A stretch of DNA of 27,914 nucleotides. Origin: an uncultured Clostridia bacterium. Its GTDB lineage: Bacteria; Bacillota; Clostridia; Oscillospirales; Acutalibacteraceae. Of the stretch, positions 7,143 to 13,630 are shown piece by piece (position 1 is the first letter of the stretch; the number at the start of each line of letters is the position of its first letter). A program made the position numbers and the translations under genes. The stretch lies in the NCBI GenBank assembly GCA_945926705.1, contig CAMEMA010000002.1, positions 1-27,914 of the forward strand, read 5' to 3'. Under the pieces are notes generated by a model, which saw only the letters and a list, made by a program, of their open reading frames with translations, searched no databases and had not been told where the DNA came from.

Positions 7143-7960
7143 ATTTTCAAAGTAATAAGCTCGTCGATATATCTCATATTAAAACTAATTTTTGGAATTC
7201 CTATACATATAACAAACTACAAAATGTAGTAGGATTTTTCCCTGACACTTTAAGGAACATGTGTTATGCCTTTGCCAATGAGAAACAGTTAGTTAATTTC
7301 ATGGGTTCTACAACGGCCAATGGTTTTCATTTCCCTTCTGATGTGGAGGATATATCTTGTTGCTTTGATATATGCTCAAATTTAAGTGGTAATTTTTATC
7401 TTCCTGCTAATCTTATTAACGGTTATCAGGCTTTTTATAATTGTGCATACTCTGCTAAACATTTTTACGGCACATTAAATAAAGTTGATGATTTGGGTCA
7501 GACATTTTATAATTGTAATAATACAACATTTGATTTGAATATAGCCGTAAATAATTTGAAAACTATTAGAGGATGTTTTAGTAATATCAGATATTGGAAC
7601 GGAGCAGGCGTTAATTTTATAGGAACTGCTTCAAATGATATAACAACAGATGCGAGTTATTTGTTTGATAATTGTTACAGTTTGCAACAAGTTCCGACAG
7701 GATTTTCTAATATACGTTGTACAAATTTGGCAAACGCTTTTAGCTATTGTAGTAATTTAAGCGGAAATATTTATATAGGTTCTGATTCTGTATCAAATGC
7801 TACAGGATGTTTTAACGGTACATCTTTGCCAAAGAATGTTTACATCCCGTTTACTTATGCAAACGGTGTAAATACACAAACGTATAATACATTTAACGCT
7901 ATTTATGGTACAGGTGCAAACGGGGTAACTCTTTTAAACTATACGGCATTGTATGAGTAA
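7049..7960 (+). CDS. LRR-like adhesin, C-terminal fragment after the frameshift
   Basis: The genuine part begins near 7088 (YVINASYAFCPGNN) and keeps the repeat pattern of the upstream fragment (FPSDVEDISCCF, LPANLINGYQAF). The first ~13 codons from 7049 are out-of-frame readthrough of the upstream repeats and lack a convincing RBS. The end, NVYIPFTYANGVNTQTYNTF, is a C-terminal closing domain I associate with phage and surface repeat proteins of this type. As it stands it would need a -1 shift or re-initiation for expression. A sequencing or assembly error, or real inactivation, is also possible. Confidence 0.7.
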   Translation: MFLYNQYIRHYTFYVINASYAFCPGNNIATINFQSNKLVDISHIKTNFWNSYTYNKLQNVVGFFPDTLRNMCYAFANEKQLVNFMGSTTANGFHFPSDVEDISCCFDICSNLSGNFYLPANLINGYQAFYNCAYSAKHFYGTLNKVDDLGQTFYNCNNTTFDLNIAVNNLKTIRGCFSNIRYWNGAGVNFIGTASNDITTDASYLFDNCYSLQQVPTGFSNIRCTNLANAFSYCSNLSGNIYIGSDSVSNATGCFNGTSLPKNVYIPFTYANGVNTQTYNTFNAIYGTGANGVTLLNYTALYE

Positions 7961-7962
7961 TT

Positions 7963-7971
7963 TGATATTCT
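7963..7971 (+). promoter_or_regulatory. Extended -10 promoter motif
   Basis: TGATATTCT 20 nt upstream of the ATG at 7991, directly after the adhesin stop. No good -35. It would drive the GT2 and lysis genes. Confidence 0.4.
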
Positions 7972-7990
7972 TTATATGAAGGAGAATAAA

Positions 7991-9025
7991 ATGAATTTAC
8001 CCAAAATAGACATAATTATACCTGCATATAAAGCACAAAATACCATTTTAAGAACATTATCATCCATAGCTTGTCAAGAGATTGTTGATGATATAGAAGT
8101 TACAATCGTAAATGATTGTGATGGGGGAGATTATCAAAAGTTTGTAGATATGTTTTCACCATTTATGTCTGTAAGGGAAATTAAAATGGAATCTAATGGT
8201 GGTCCCGGTGACGCCAGACAATTCGGATTAGACAATACAACAAACCCGCTTGTAACGTTTATAGACGCGGACGATACTTTTGCCGGGGCTTTTGCTTTAA
8301 AAGTTTTACGCATGCAATTATTTGCAGAACCTACAAATGCTTGTTGTTTCGGTCAGTTTGTGGAAGATCAGCGCATAGCGTATATTCCTCATCCGAATGA
8401 CACAGTTTGGATGTTTGGGAAACTTTATAAAAGAGATTTCATAAAGAAATATGAAATACATTTCTTGCCGGGTAGCAGAGCAAATGAAGATAACGGATTT
8501 AATATGCTGTGCAAGCTTTGTTCTAATGAACAGGAAAAAATTAAATTTATTCCGGATGTGATTTATTACTGGCACTTTAAAGAAGATTCAATAACTCGGA
8601 TAAATAATGCTCAATATTCGTATGACCAGTCTTTTGTAGGCTACACTGAAAACATGATTTATGCTATTAAGGAAGCAGAAAAGCGTGTACCTTTTAACGG
8701 TAGCATCATGCAACAGAAAGTGGCAATTCTTTGTAATTTGTATGAATATTATATAGAAACGGAAGAAAGAGATAAGAGGTTTATCGAGCAAAATTGGAAT
8801 TCCTGTTTGAAGTATTACAAGGAAATTTATCGGGAAATTAAAGAAAAGATAACTGATAAAGTATTCTCTGAAGTTTATAATGATGTAATGAGAAATTGTT
8901 ATATGGGTAATAAACTTATGGGAATTATTCCCCGTATAGGTATAAAAGAATTTTTGGAAGAACTGGAAAAACAAACGGTTCAATCTAAAAGTTGTATTAA
9001 AGCTAAGGAGGAACAGGAAAATTGA
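7991..9025 (+). CDS. Glycosyltransferase family 2 (GT-A fold), 344 aa
   Basis: The start at 7991 is chosen because AAGGAG is then correctly spaced; the in-frame ATG at 7976 contains that RBS. The N terminus PKIDIIIPAYKAQNTILRTL and VTIVNDCDG are the GT2 nucleotide-binding strands. ESNGGPGDARQFGLD is the G-G-x-G-x-A-R-N-x-G-type segment, and FIDADDTF is the metal-binding DxD. The C-terminal ~120 residues are helical and charged. Family role: transfer of a sugar from a nucleotide sugar. In a phage this could decorate host surface glycans, virion proteins or DNA; the sequence does not say which. The stop overlaps the TTG start of the amidase. Confidence 0.85.
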   Translation: MNLPKIDIIIPAYKAQNTILRTLSSIACQEIVDDIEVTIVNDCDGGDYQKFVDMFSPFMSVREIKMESNGGPGDARQFGLDNTTNPLVTFIDADDTFAGAFALKVLRMQLFAEPTNACCFGQFVEDQRIAYIPHPNDTVWMFGKLYKRDFIKKYEIHFLPGSRANEDNGFNMLCKLCSNEQEKIKFIPDVIYYWHFKEDSITRINNAQYSYDQSFVGYTENMIYAIKEAEKRVPFNGSIMQQKVAILCNLYEYYIETEERDKRFIEQNWNSCLKYYKEIYREIKEKITDKVFSEVYNDVMRNCYMGNKLMGIIPRIGIKEFLEELEKQTVQSKSCIKAKEEQEN

Positions 9026-9510
9026 AAAGGATAATACTTCATTGGACCGCAGGTACTTATTTTCCCAATAATACTGATTTAACTCATTATCATTTTATAA
9101 TAGACAAGAACGGAAAAGTTTATAACGGTAAATATAAACCTGAAGATAATGAAAATTGTAATGACGGTAAATATGCCGCTCATACGGGTGGCGGTAATAC
9201 AGGCTCTATTGGAATCTCTGTTTGCGGTATGGCAGGATTTAATTCACGGAATAATCCCGGGAGATATCCGATTACTCAAAAACAAATGGAAGCGGCATTT
9301 AAACTTTGTGCCGAACTTTGTAAAAGATATTCTATACCTGTAACAAATCAAACTGTTCTCACTCATTATGAATTTGGTTTGGCTAATCCTCGAACGACAA
9401 GTGCAGGAAAAATAGACATAAGTTATATTCCTTATTGTCCTGAAATTCCTGCAAGGTCAGTAGGAGATTATATTCGTAATAAAGTTAAGTGGTATTGTTC
9501 AAAGCTATAA
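9022..9510 (+). CDS. N-acetylmuramoyl-L-alanine amidase endolysin (Amidase_2/PGRP fold)
   Basis: TTG start within the preceding TGA, after AAGGAGGAACAGG. Zinc amidase features are HWTAG (first Zn His, residue 7), HYHFIIDKNGKVYNG (second core strand), AAHTGGGNTGSIGIS, and THYEFG near residue 114 followed by GKIDI and a Cys-Pro near the C terminus. Family role: cleavage of the MurNAc-L-Ala bond of peptidoglycan. At 162 residues it is the catalytic domain alone, with no cell-wall-binding domain. It may act as the endolysin or as a tail-associated hydrolase. It lies beside the tail genes and a tiny membrane peptide. Confidence 0.88.
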   Translation: MKRIILHWTAGTYFPNNTDLTHYHFIIDKNGKVYNGKYKPEDNENCNDGKYAAHTGGGNTGSIGISVCGMAGFNSRNNPGRYPITQKQMEAAFKLCAELCKRYSIPVTNQTVLTHYEFGLANPRTTSAGKIDISYIPYCPEIPARSVGDYIRNKVKWYCSKL

Positions 9511-9520
9511 GGTATTGATT

Positions 9521-9601
9521 ATGAAAGAAATCTTAGAAGAATTTATCAGAATTAGTATGACTATCGCTATAATTTTCGGATTCATTAGTTTTTGTAATTA
9601 G
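9521..9601 (+). CDS. Single-helix membrane micro-protein, possible holin-like peptide (26 aa)
   Basis: MKEILEEFIRISMTIAIIFGFISFCN: a short charged head and one hydrophobic segment of about 14 residues (ISMTIAIIFGFISF). It starts 11 bp after the amidase stop with AAGG 9-10 nt upstream. Position next to the endolysin suggests a lysis role, but the helix is short for a classical holin. It could also be a small membrane regulator, or chance. Confidence 0.45.
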   Translation: MKEILEEFIRISMTIAIIFGFISFCN

Positions 9602-9611
9602 GTAGGTGATA

Positions 9612-9650
9612 ATGAACGTACCTGAACCGGCAGTAGCGAAAGGAATATAA
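9612..9650 (+). CDS. Twelve-codon ORF ahead of the methylase (possible leader peptide)
   Basis: MNVPEPAVAKGI, with AGGTAGGTGATA directly upstream of the ATG, and stop three bases before the methylase start at 9654. The RBS of the methylase (AAAGGA) lies inside its last codons, so translation of this ORF could expose or couple that start. AGGTA (9600-9604) and TACCT (9619-9623) can pair across its start. Confidence 0.35.
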   Translation: MNVPEPAVAKGI

Positions 9651-9653
9651 ATA

Positions 9654-10451
9654 ATGAAAGCTATATTAAAATATCCCGGTGGTAAAGCCAAAGAGATTAA
9701 ATATTTTATAGATTTATTCCCAAAAGAATATAGCATATATTATGAACCGTTTTTAGGAGGGGCGAGCGTATATTTTCATCTTGAACCCCGAAAAGCTGTT
9801 TTAAACGATTTGAATAAGAAACTTATGAATTTCTATTTGACCGTTAAAAACAGATATACGCAATTAGAATCTGAATTATGGTCGATAGCCGATACATTTA
9901 AGAATTATTCCGAAGATGACAGGAAGAAATTCTATTATCTTATGAGAGATGTTTATAACAATAAAATACCTTCGGATTTTTTACCTGCTTCGGTTTATTA
10001 TATCATTAATAAACTTGCATATAACGGTTTATCAAGAGTAAATTCCAAAATGGAATTTAATGTACCGTTTAATCATTCAAAATCTTTAAGTATAAGTCTG
10101 ACCGAAGAACACAGTATTTTATTTCAAAATGCCGTATTATACAGTAAAGATTATTCTGAAATTTTTACTATGGCTAAACCTGATGATTTTATGTTTTTGG
10201 ATCCTCCTTATGATTCGGTTTTTAATAAGTATGGAAATAATAATATAGATAATTCAAAAGAATTTCATGAAAAGTTGGCAGAAGATTTTAAAAATCTTAA
10301 GTGTAAAGCATTAATGATTATAGGTAAGACTGATTTAATCTATGATTTATACAAAGATTATGTTTATGATGAATATGATAAACAATATGCTATTAATATT
10401 AAAAACAGGTTTAAATCCGCTAACAAACATTTAATTATTAAAAATTACTAA
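9654..10451 (+). CDS. dam: DNA adenine methyltransferase, Dam/D12 class
   Basis: Alpha-class N6-adenine methylase. KYPGGK (residues 6-11) and YEPFLGGASVYFHL form the SAM-binding motifs X/I; LNDLNKKLMNFY is the D12-class segment; FLDPPYDSV (from residue ~182) is the catalytic DPPY motif IV. Length (265 aa) is normal for the family. Role: methylates adenine in a short DNA site, which in phages protects against host restriction or regulates packaging and replication. No restriction endonuclease is adjacent, so it is an orphan methylase. A second, beta-class methylase is encoded at 18096. Confidence 0.9.
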   Translation: MKAILKYPGGKAKEIKYFIDLFPKEYSIYYEPFLGGASVYFHLEPRKAVLNDLNKKLMNFYLTVKNRYTQLESELWSIADTFKNYSEDDRKKFYYLMRDVYNNKIPSDFLPASVYYIINKLAYNGLSRVNSKMEFNVPFNHSKSLSISLTEEHSILFQNAVLYSKDYSEIFTMAKPDDFMFLDPPYDSVFNKYGNNNIDNSKEFHEKLAEDFKNLKCKALMIIGKTDLIYDLYKDYVYDEYDKQYAINIKNRFKSANKHLIIKNY

Positions 10452-10553
10452 TTCCAGAATAAACTCTATTAAACTTTTTATATGAGTTTTATTAAATATA
10501 TTAGAAGTGTATAAAAATTTATCCTGGATAATTCTGGAATTTCTAGTAGAGTT
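10450..10553 (+). other. Inverted-repeat region with possible pseudoknot topology
   Basis: The gap 10452-10641 holds no gene. AATTCCAGAAT (10450-10460) is perfectly complementary to ATTCTGGAATT (10531-10541). Inside it AACTCTA (10462-10468) can pair with TAGAGTT (10547-10553), outside the first stem, or alternatively with GAGTTT (10484-10489). TTATCC-T-GGATAA (10519-10531) is a further palindrome. It may be an RNA structure or a DNA site for a dimeric protein. Confidence 0.45.
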
Positions 10554-10609
10554 ATATTAATTTATGTAACAATTTTTAGGATTTTTAATAAACTTAATTT
10601 ATTTTAGAT

Positions 10610-10636
10610 ATTCTTCCTTAAAAAGAAAGGAAGAAT
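10610..10636 (+). promoter_or_regulatory. RBS-sequestering hairpin before 10642
   Basis: ATTCTTCCTT (10610-10619) pairs perfectly over 10 bp with AAGGAAGAAT (10627-10636) across a 7-nt loop. The 3' arm is the ribosome binding site of the ATG at 10642. In the folded RNA the Shine-Dalgarno sequence would be buried, implying translational control by a protein, temperature, RNA or an upstream ribosome. Confidence 0.6.
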
Positions 10637-10641
10637 GCATT

Positions 10642-11010
10642 ATGAGAATGATTAAACCACAAGCAGGAACAACTACACTCACACGTTTAGAGATGTTATT
10701 ATGTCAATTATATGCGTATCAAAAATTTAAGTTACTCCGTATTTTAGACACGATTAACCGGTTAGATTATACCGAACGGACCATAAGAGTTTATATTAAT
10801 TATGTAAGGTCTTATGTAACCACAGGTAACAAGGCCCAACAGGTTTCTTCGGAATTTTATAAGATATTAGACAGATGTAAAGCCGAATGTTTGGATATTT
10901 TAATTCCGAGTGAAGAAGATAAAAGTCCTCTCAGAAGATTATACAAAGAAAGTCCTCTCAGAAGATTATACAAAAAAGGAAATCCGATAAACAAGTTTGT
11001 TTCGGAGTAA
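10642..11010 (+). CDS. Hypothetical helical protein with C-terminal tandem repeat (122 aa)
   Basis: Not recognised. Residues 1-90 are helical and basic (LLCQLYAYQKFKLLRILDTI, then YINYVRSYVTTGNKAQQ), compatible with nucleic-acid binding. Residues ~95-112 contain a tandem duplication of SPLRRLYK. Its RBS is inside a hairpin. The stop at 11008-11010 is followed by coding-like sequence in the -1 frame to 11240, so this may be the truncated first part of a ~200-residue protein. Confidence 0.6.
   Translation: MRMIKPQAGTTTLTRLEMLLCQLYAYQKFKLLRILDTINRLDYTERTIRVYINYVRSYVTTGNKAQQVSSEFYKILDRCKAECLDILIPSEEDKSPLRRLYKESPLRRLYKKGNPINKFVSE
10924..10976 (+). repeat. 27-bp-period tandem repeat (two copies)
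   Basis: AGTCCTCTCAGAAGATTATA plus ACAAA occurs at 10924 and again at 10951. It duplicates nine codons in the 10642 gene and is followed by a run of six A (10972-10977), a plausible slippage point. Confidence 0.8.
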
Positions 11011-11240
11011 AGCCCGAATTAGACGAAACTAAAATAAACATATCTCAAGATACTAAAGAGAAATTAGATAAGAAAACTTTATACGGAATTTGGTTTAATG
11101 ATGATGATAATAATATAAAAACATTCAAATCTTATGAACAAGTTATAGGATATATTAATTGTTTGAAAGATTATCATATAGACATGGCATTTAAACTTGT
11201 TCAATTACAATGTGAGGTTTTGAATGATTTCCAAAATTGA
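10978..11240 (+). pseudogene. Out-of-frame coding remnant following 10642 (~80 codons)
   Basis: The frame -1 to the 10642 gene is open from 10923 to TGA at 11238-11240. It reads like real protein after 10998 (FGVKPELDETKINISQDTKE, then TLYGIWFND and SYEQVIGYINCLKDYHIDMA). It has no start codon or RBS of its own before 11185, and no other gene explains 11011-11223. The simplest reading is that it is the C-terminal part of the 10642 protein separated by a frameshift near the A6 run at 10972-10977. It overlaps the next gene's start by 17 bp. Confidence 0.5.
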
Positions 11241-11835
11241 AGAAGAATTTAAAAAATTAGATCCAAATATTTCTTTTATCAGATTATACGGAGCACAATT
11301 AAAAGTTTCCGCAAGTACTGATTCAACAGAGATAAATAAGTTATTAACAGAAGAAAATTATAACGGAATATTTGCGGATAAAGACAGTACGTGTGTTATT
11401 ATCGGTAATAAGAAATATAAGGTAAGGGGTACAAGGATTAAATCCGTTAAAAGCTATATAAATAATCCCGATGCCATAATTTTTATTTATAAAGAAGATT
11501 GGTCGGTTAAACGGGAATTTTATACAACAATCAAATTAAGAGTACAATCCGATTTTCTGTCCAAAGTACATAAAATATTATTCAAAATAAATCAATATGC
11601 GGATTTGGTAAAAGGAAACATAACCATAATAAATGACTATATTATAAGTAAATCAAAAGTTATTCGGACTTATGAACTTATGACTTTTGACCTTCAAGAA
11701 TATATTAAAAATCTCAAAAATTATGCTAATACCGGAGATATTGAGAGTTTTTGTAAAGAATATGCTCTTTGTATGTCCTATATAGATTATACTCATAATA
11801 AAATTTTGAAATGTAAGGAAATTTTAGAAAAGTAA
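11224..11835 (+). CDS. Hypothetical protein (203 aa)
   Basis: ATG preceded by GTGAGG. Not recognised. The N-terminal ~90 residues alternate beta strands and a helix (EEEFKKLDPNISFIRLYGAQ, then VIIGNKKYKVRGTRIKSVKS). The C-terminal ~100 residues are helical and lysine-rich, ending CKEILEK. No catalytic motif, membrane segment or leader tag. It lies between the frame-disrupted 10642 gene and the ferritin-like gene. Confidence 0.65.
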   Translation: MISKIEEEFKKLDPNISFIRLYGAQLKVSASTDSTEINKLLTEENYNGIFADKDSTCVIIGNKKYKVRGTRIKSVKSYINNPDAIIFIYKEDWSVKREFYTTIKLRVQSDFLSKVHKILFKINQYADLVKGNITIINDYIISKSKVIRTYELMTFDLQEYIKNLKNYANTGDIESFCKEYALCMSYIDYTHNKILKCKEILEK

Positions 11836-11869
11836 ATATTTATTTTCTATTATAAAGAGGTATTATGAC

Positions 11870-12457
11870 ATGTTTAAAGAATTAACGGATTATTTAAAAA
11901 AGCAAAAGATTAAAGTAGTTAAGACTAAAGATAAGAATGAAATAACCTTTAATTTAGGTGATTTTAAAGTTATGACCGGAATTATTAGCTCTGAAATAGA
12001 CGAAGCTTATGTAGAAGTAACTGATACCCGTACCAATAATATTTTAAGCGATACTGTTATTTCCGAAAATGAAAAACAGTTAACGGCAGATACAGTTTCA
12101 GTTATAAAGAGTTTGATTTTTCAACTTGAAGATGAATACTCAAGTGAGAAAACTTTGGAACTTGAATCAGCCAATGAAAATGAAGATTTTGGCAATGACA
12201 TAGAAGCTTTGTTGAGAGCTCTTATTTCGGATGAGCAGGATGCCTCGTCTAACTATTTATCCGCAGCAGTTAAATTGAAAGAAAAAGGCTTAAATGAGTT
12301 AGCCGCTTTAATGGAAGATTTGAGTAATGAAGAAATAGTGCATGTCGGAGAACTTCAAAAAGCTTTGGACGTGATAGGTTTAGACAGTCCGGATTTAATT
12401 AAAGACGGTGAAAAAGAAGCAGCAGATAAACTTGAAAATCCTGAGGGAGCAGAATAA
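11870..12457 (+). CDS. Protein with C-terminal ferritin-like domain (195 aa)
   Basis: The start at 11870 follows AAAGAGG by 9 nt. The N-terminal ~85 residues form an alpha/beta domain (FKELTDYLKKQKIKVVKTKD). After an acidic linker containing ESANENEDFG, residues ~108-170 read ALLRALISDEQDASSNYLSA, then an E-x-x-H unit (NEEIVHVGELQKAL). This is the E...E-x-x-H signature of ferritin-like/rubrerythrin-like four-helix proteins seen in several large phages. Only one half (two helices) is evident, so a dimer would be needed for a di-metal site. The A-N-E in the linker matches the end of the leader-tag family seen elsewhere. Confidence 0.7.
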   Translation: MFKELTDYLKKQKIKVVKTKDKNEITFNLGDFKVMTGIISSEIDEAYVEVTDTRTNNILSDTVISENEKQLTADTVSVIKSLIFQLEDEYSSEKTLELESANENEDFGNDIEALLRALISDEQDASSNYLSAAVKLKEKGLNELAALMEDLSNEEIVHVGELQKALDVIGLDSPDLIKDGEKEAADKLENPEGAE

Positions 12458-12912
12458 TGCACTTATTACGAAACATTTACGAGTATCTTAAAAAAGCCAA
12501 TGAAGAAGCTGATTATGATGACACCTTGGTTAATTTAACCTTTGATGATTCTTTAAACCGGGAAGTATGGACTGTTAATTCTGATACGGGATATTTGGAT
12601 TTGAATAATCTCAATAAATTATTGCAGGATAATGTTACCTTAGAATATATGCAAAACAGTTTGAGAAATGGAGCCATATTTAAACAAAATTTATTTGAAA
12701 CCGACAACAATGTGATAGGTGTTCTTATAGCTTACAAGAACGGTTTTAAAATGAGATACGAGATTAAAGGTGATGAAGTAACAGAGCATACCGATTTGGA
12801 TAAATCAAGTTTGAAAGATTGTTTGAATTCCGTTCAGAGAGCCAATAAGAACTCCATAAGTCTTAAAAAGATTTACAATGATACTTATGCCATACAAACC
12901 CGTGGACTTTAA
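12457..12912 (+). CDS. Hypothetical protein with short KANE leader (151 aa)
   Basis: ATG overlaps the preceding TAA by one base, after GGGAG. The N terminus MHLLRNIYEYLKKANEEADY is a short amphipathic helix ending in K-A-N-E-E. This resembles the end of the tag shared by the 15226, 21741 and 24474 products, without the ISEC core. The body is beta-rich and acidic (REVWTVNSDTGYLDLNNLNK, FKMRYEIKGDEVTEHT). No enzyme motif. Pairing with the ferritin-like gene suggests a two-gene unit. Confidence 0.7.
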   Translation: MHLLRNIYEYLKKANEEADYDDTLVNLTFDDSLNREVWTVNSDTGYLDLNNLNKLLQDNVTLEYMQNSLRNGAIFKQNLFETDNNVIGVLIAYKNGFKMRYEIKGDEVTEHTDLDKSSLKDCLNSVQRANKNSISLKKIYNDTYAIQTRGL

Positions 12913-12922
12913 GTTCATAAAA

Positions 12923-12931
12923 TGATATTCT
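12923..12931 (+). promoter_or_regulatory. Extended -10 promoter motif
   Basis: TGATATTCT with TGGACT (4 of 6 to TTGACA) at 12903-12908 and 17-nt spacing, 22 nt before the GroES-like start. Confidence 0.5.
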
Positions 12932-12952
12932 TCTACTAAAGGAGAAAAAATT

Positions 12953-13240
12953 ATGACCTATAAACCGTTAAATGATTTTGTGATAGTAGAACCTATCGAA
13001 AAGACAGAACAAGAAACACAACTTAAATCGGCCGGGGGTATTTTTCTGGCTACTAACTCTGCTGAAGCCGAACGCAGAGAACATTTACTTAAAGGAAAAG
13101 TAATAGCCAAATCAGATAAAATAGACTGCCTGAATGAAGGTGATATTGTTTATTATGTTAAAGCTGCAAAATGTCCTATTCCTGACAGTGATTATAATGC
13201 TCTTAAGCTAGAACATATAGTAACTGTAATAGGTGAATAA
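12953..13240 (+). CDS. GroES/Cpn10-like cochaperonin (95 aa)
   Basis: Starts YKPLNDFVIVEPIEK, matching the GroES opening (xxRPLxDRVxVxxxE). Then KSAGGIFLATNSAEAERREH is the mobile-loop region (normally GGIVL), LLKGKVIAKSD and NEGDIVYYVKAAKCPI follow the Cpn10 beta-barrel order, and EHIVTVIGE closes it. Length is typical for Cpn10. Role: caps the host GroEL chamber; T4 Gp31 is the phage precedent, required to fold the major capsid protein. No GroEL is in the window, so a host chaperonin partner is inferred. It has its own promoter and a good RBS (AAAGGAGAAAAAATT). Confidence 0.85.
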   Translation: MTYKPLNDFVIVEPIEKTEQETQLKSAGGIFLATNSAEAERREHLLKGKVIAKSDKIDCLNEGDIVYYVKAAKCPIPDSDYNALKLEHIVTVIGE

Positions 13241-13269
13241 CTATGGAAATTGAAACATTAAAATATCAT

Positions 13270-13299
13270 TTGATAAAAGATGCACATAATTGATATACT
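13270..13299 (+). promoter_or_regulatory. Sigma-A-type promoter with extended -10
   Basis: TTGATA (13270-13275), 18-nt spacer, then TGA-TATACT (13291-13299). It is the best complete promoter in the window, 31 nt upstream of the ATG at 13331. A 16-codon ORF at 13243 crosses it but has no convincing RBS. Confidence 0.6.
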
Positions 13300-13330
13300 T
13301 TTAGTGTAGTTAATAAAAGGAGACTTAAAA

Positions 13331-13558
13331 ATGCTAGTAAGAGTAGAACAACAACTCGTAAACACTGATTGTGTAAAAACAGTATCATTCGTAAAACATG
13401 AAGACAAGTACACTGTTACCATTTTATTTACAGACGGAACTCAAATGAATTTTGCTGACCTAAGCGGCAGAGGTAAAAATAAGATTTATGAAGCATTATC
13501 CGGTGCAATAAAAGTTGCACATAATGATTGTGAATGTTCTTTTGAAAATGTAAAATAA
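13331..13558 (+). CDS. Hypothetical small beta protein (75 aa)
   Basis: RBS AAAAGGAGACTTAAAA. The sequence (VEQQLVNTDCVKTVSFVKHE, YTVTILFTDGTQMNFADLSG) predicts a compact beta fold with a C-terminal helix. No family recognised. It is framed by its own promoter (13270-13299) and a strong terminator (13568-13603), so it is a monocistronic unit. That arrangement suggests independent, possibly high-level expression. Confidence 0.7.
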   Translation: MLVRVEQQLVNTDCVKTVSFVKHEDKYTVTILFTDGTQMNFADLSGRGKNKIYEALSGAIKVAHNDCECSFENVK

Positions 13559-13567
13559 TTTTCTTTC

Positions 13568-13603
13568 AACCGACTGTTATTAATTTATAATAGTCGGTTT
13601 TTA
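13568..13603 (+). terminator. Strong rho-independent terminator
   Basis: AACCGACT (13568-13575) pairs with AGTCGGTT (13592-13599), extended inward by a G-T pair and TTAT/ATAA to about 13 bp with a 6-nt loop, then a T run. Confidence 0.85.
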
Positions 13604-13630
13604 TTAACTTTAACTGGGAGAATTATTTAT

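Noticed and set aside
9149..9343. 64-codon + strand ORF inside the amidase gene
   Set aside because: Out of frame with the clearly conserved amidase, with no separate RBS or recognisable product.
10539..10560. AATTTCTAGTAGAGTT resembling part of a Cas12a-type CRISPR repeat
   Set aside because: The required TCTAC/GTAGA stem is absent, there is only one copy, and no array or cas gene is in the window.
13243..13293. 16-codon ORF between the GroES-like gene and 13331
   Set aside because: No clear RBS, and it overlaps the -35 and spacer of a good promoter; most likely chance.
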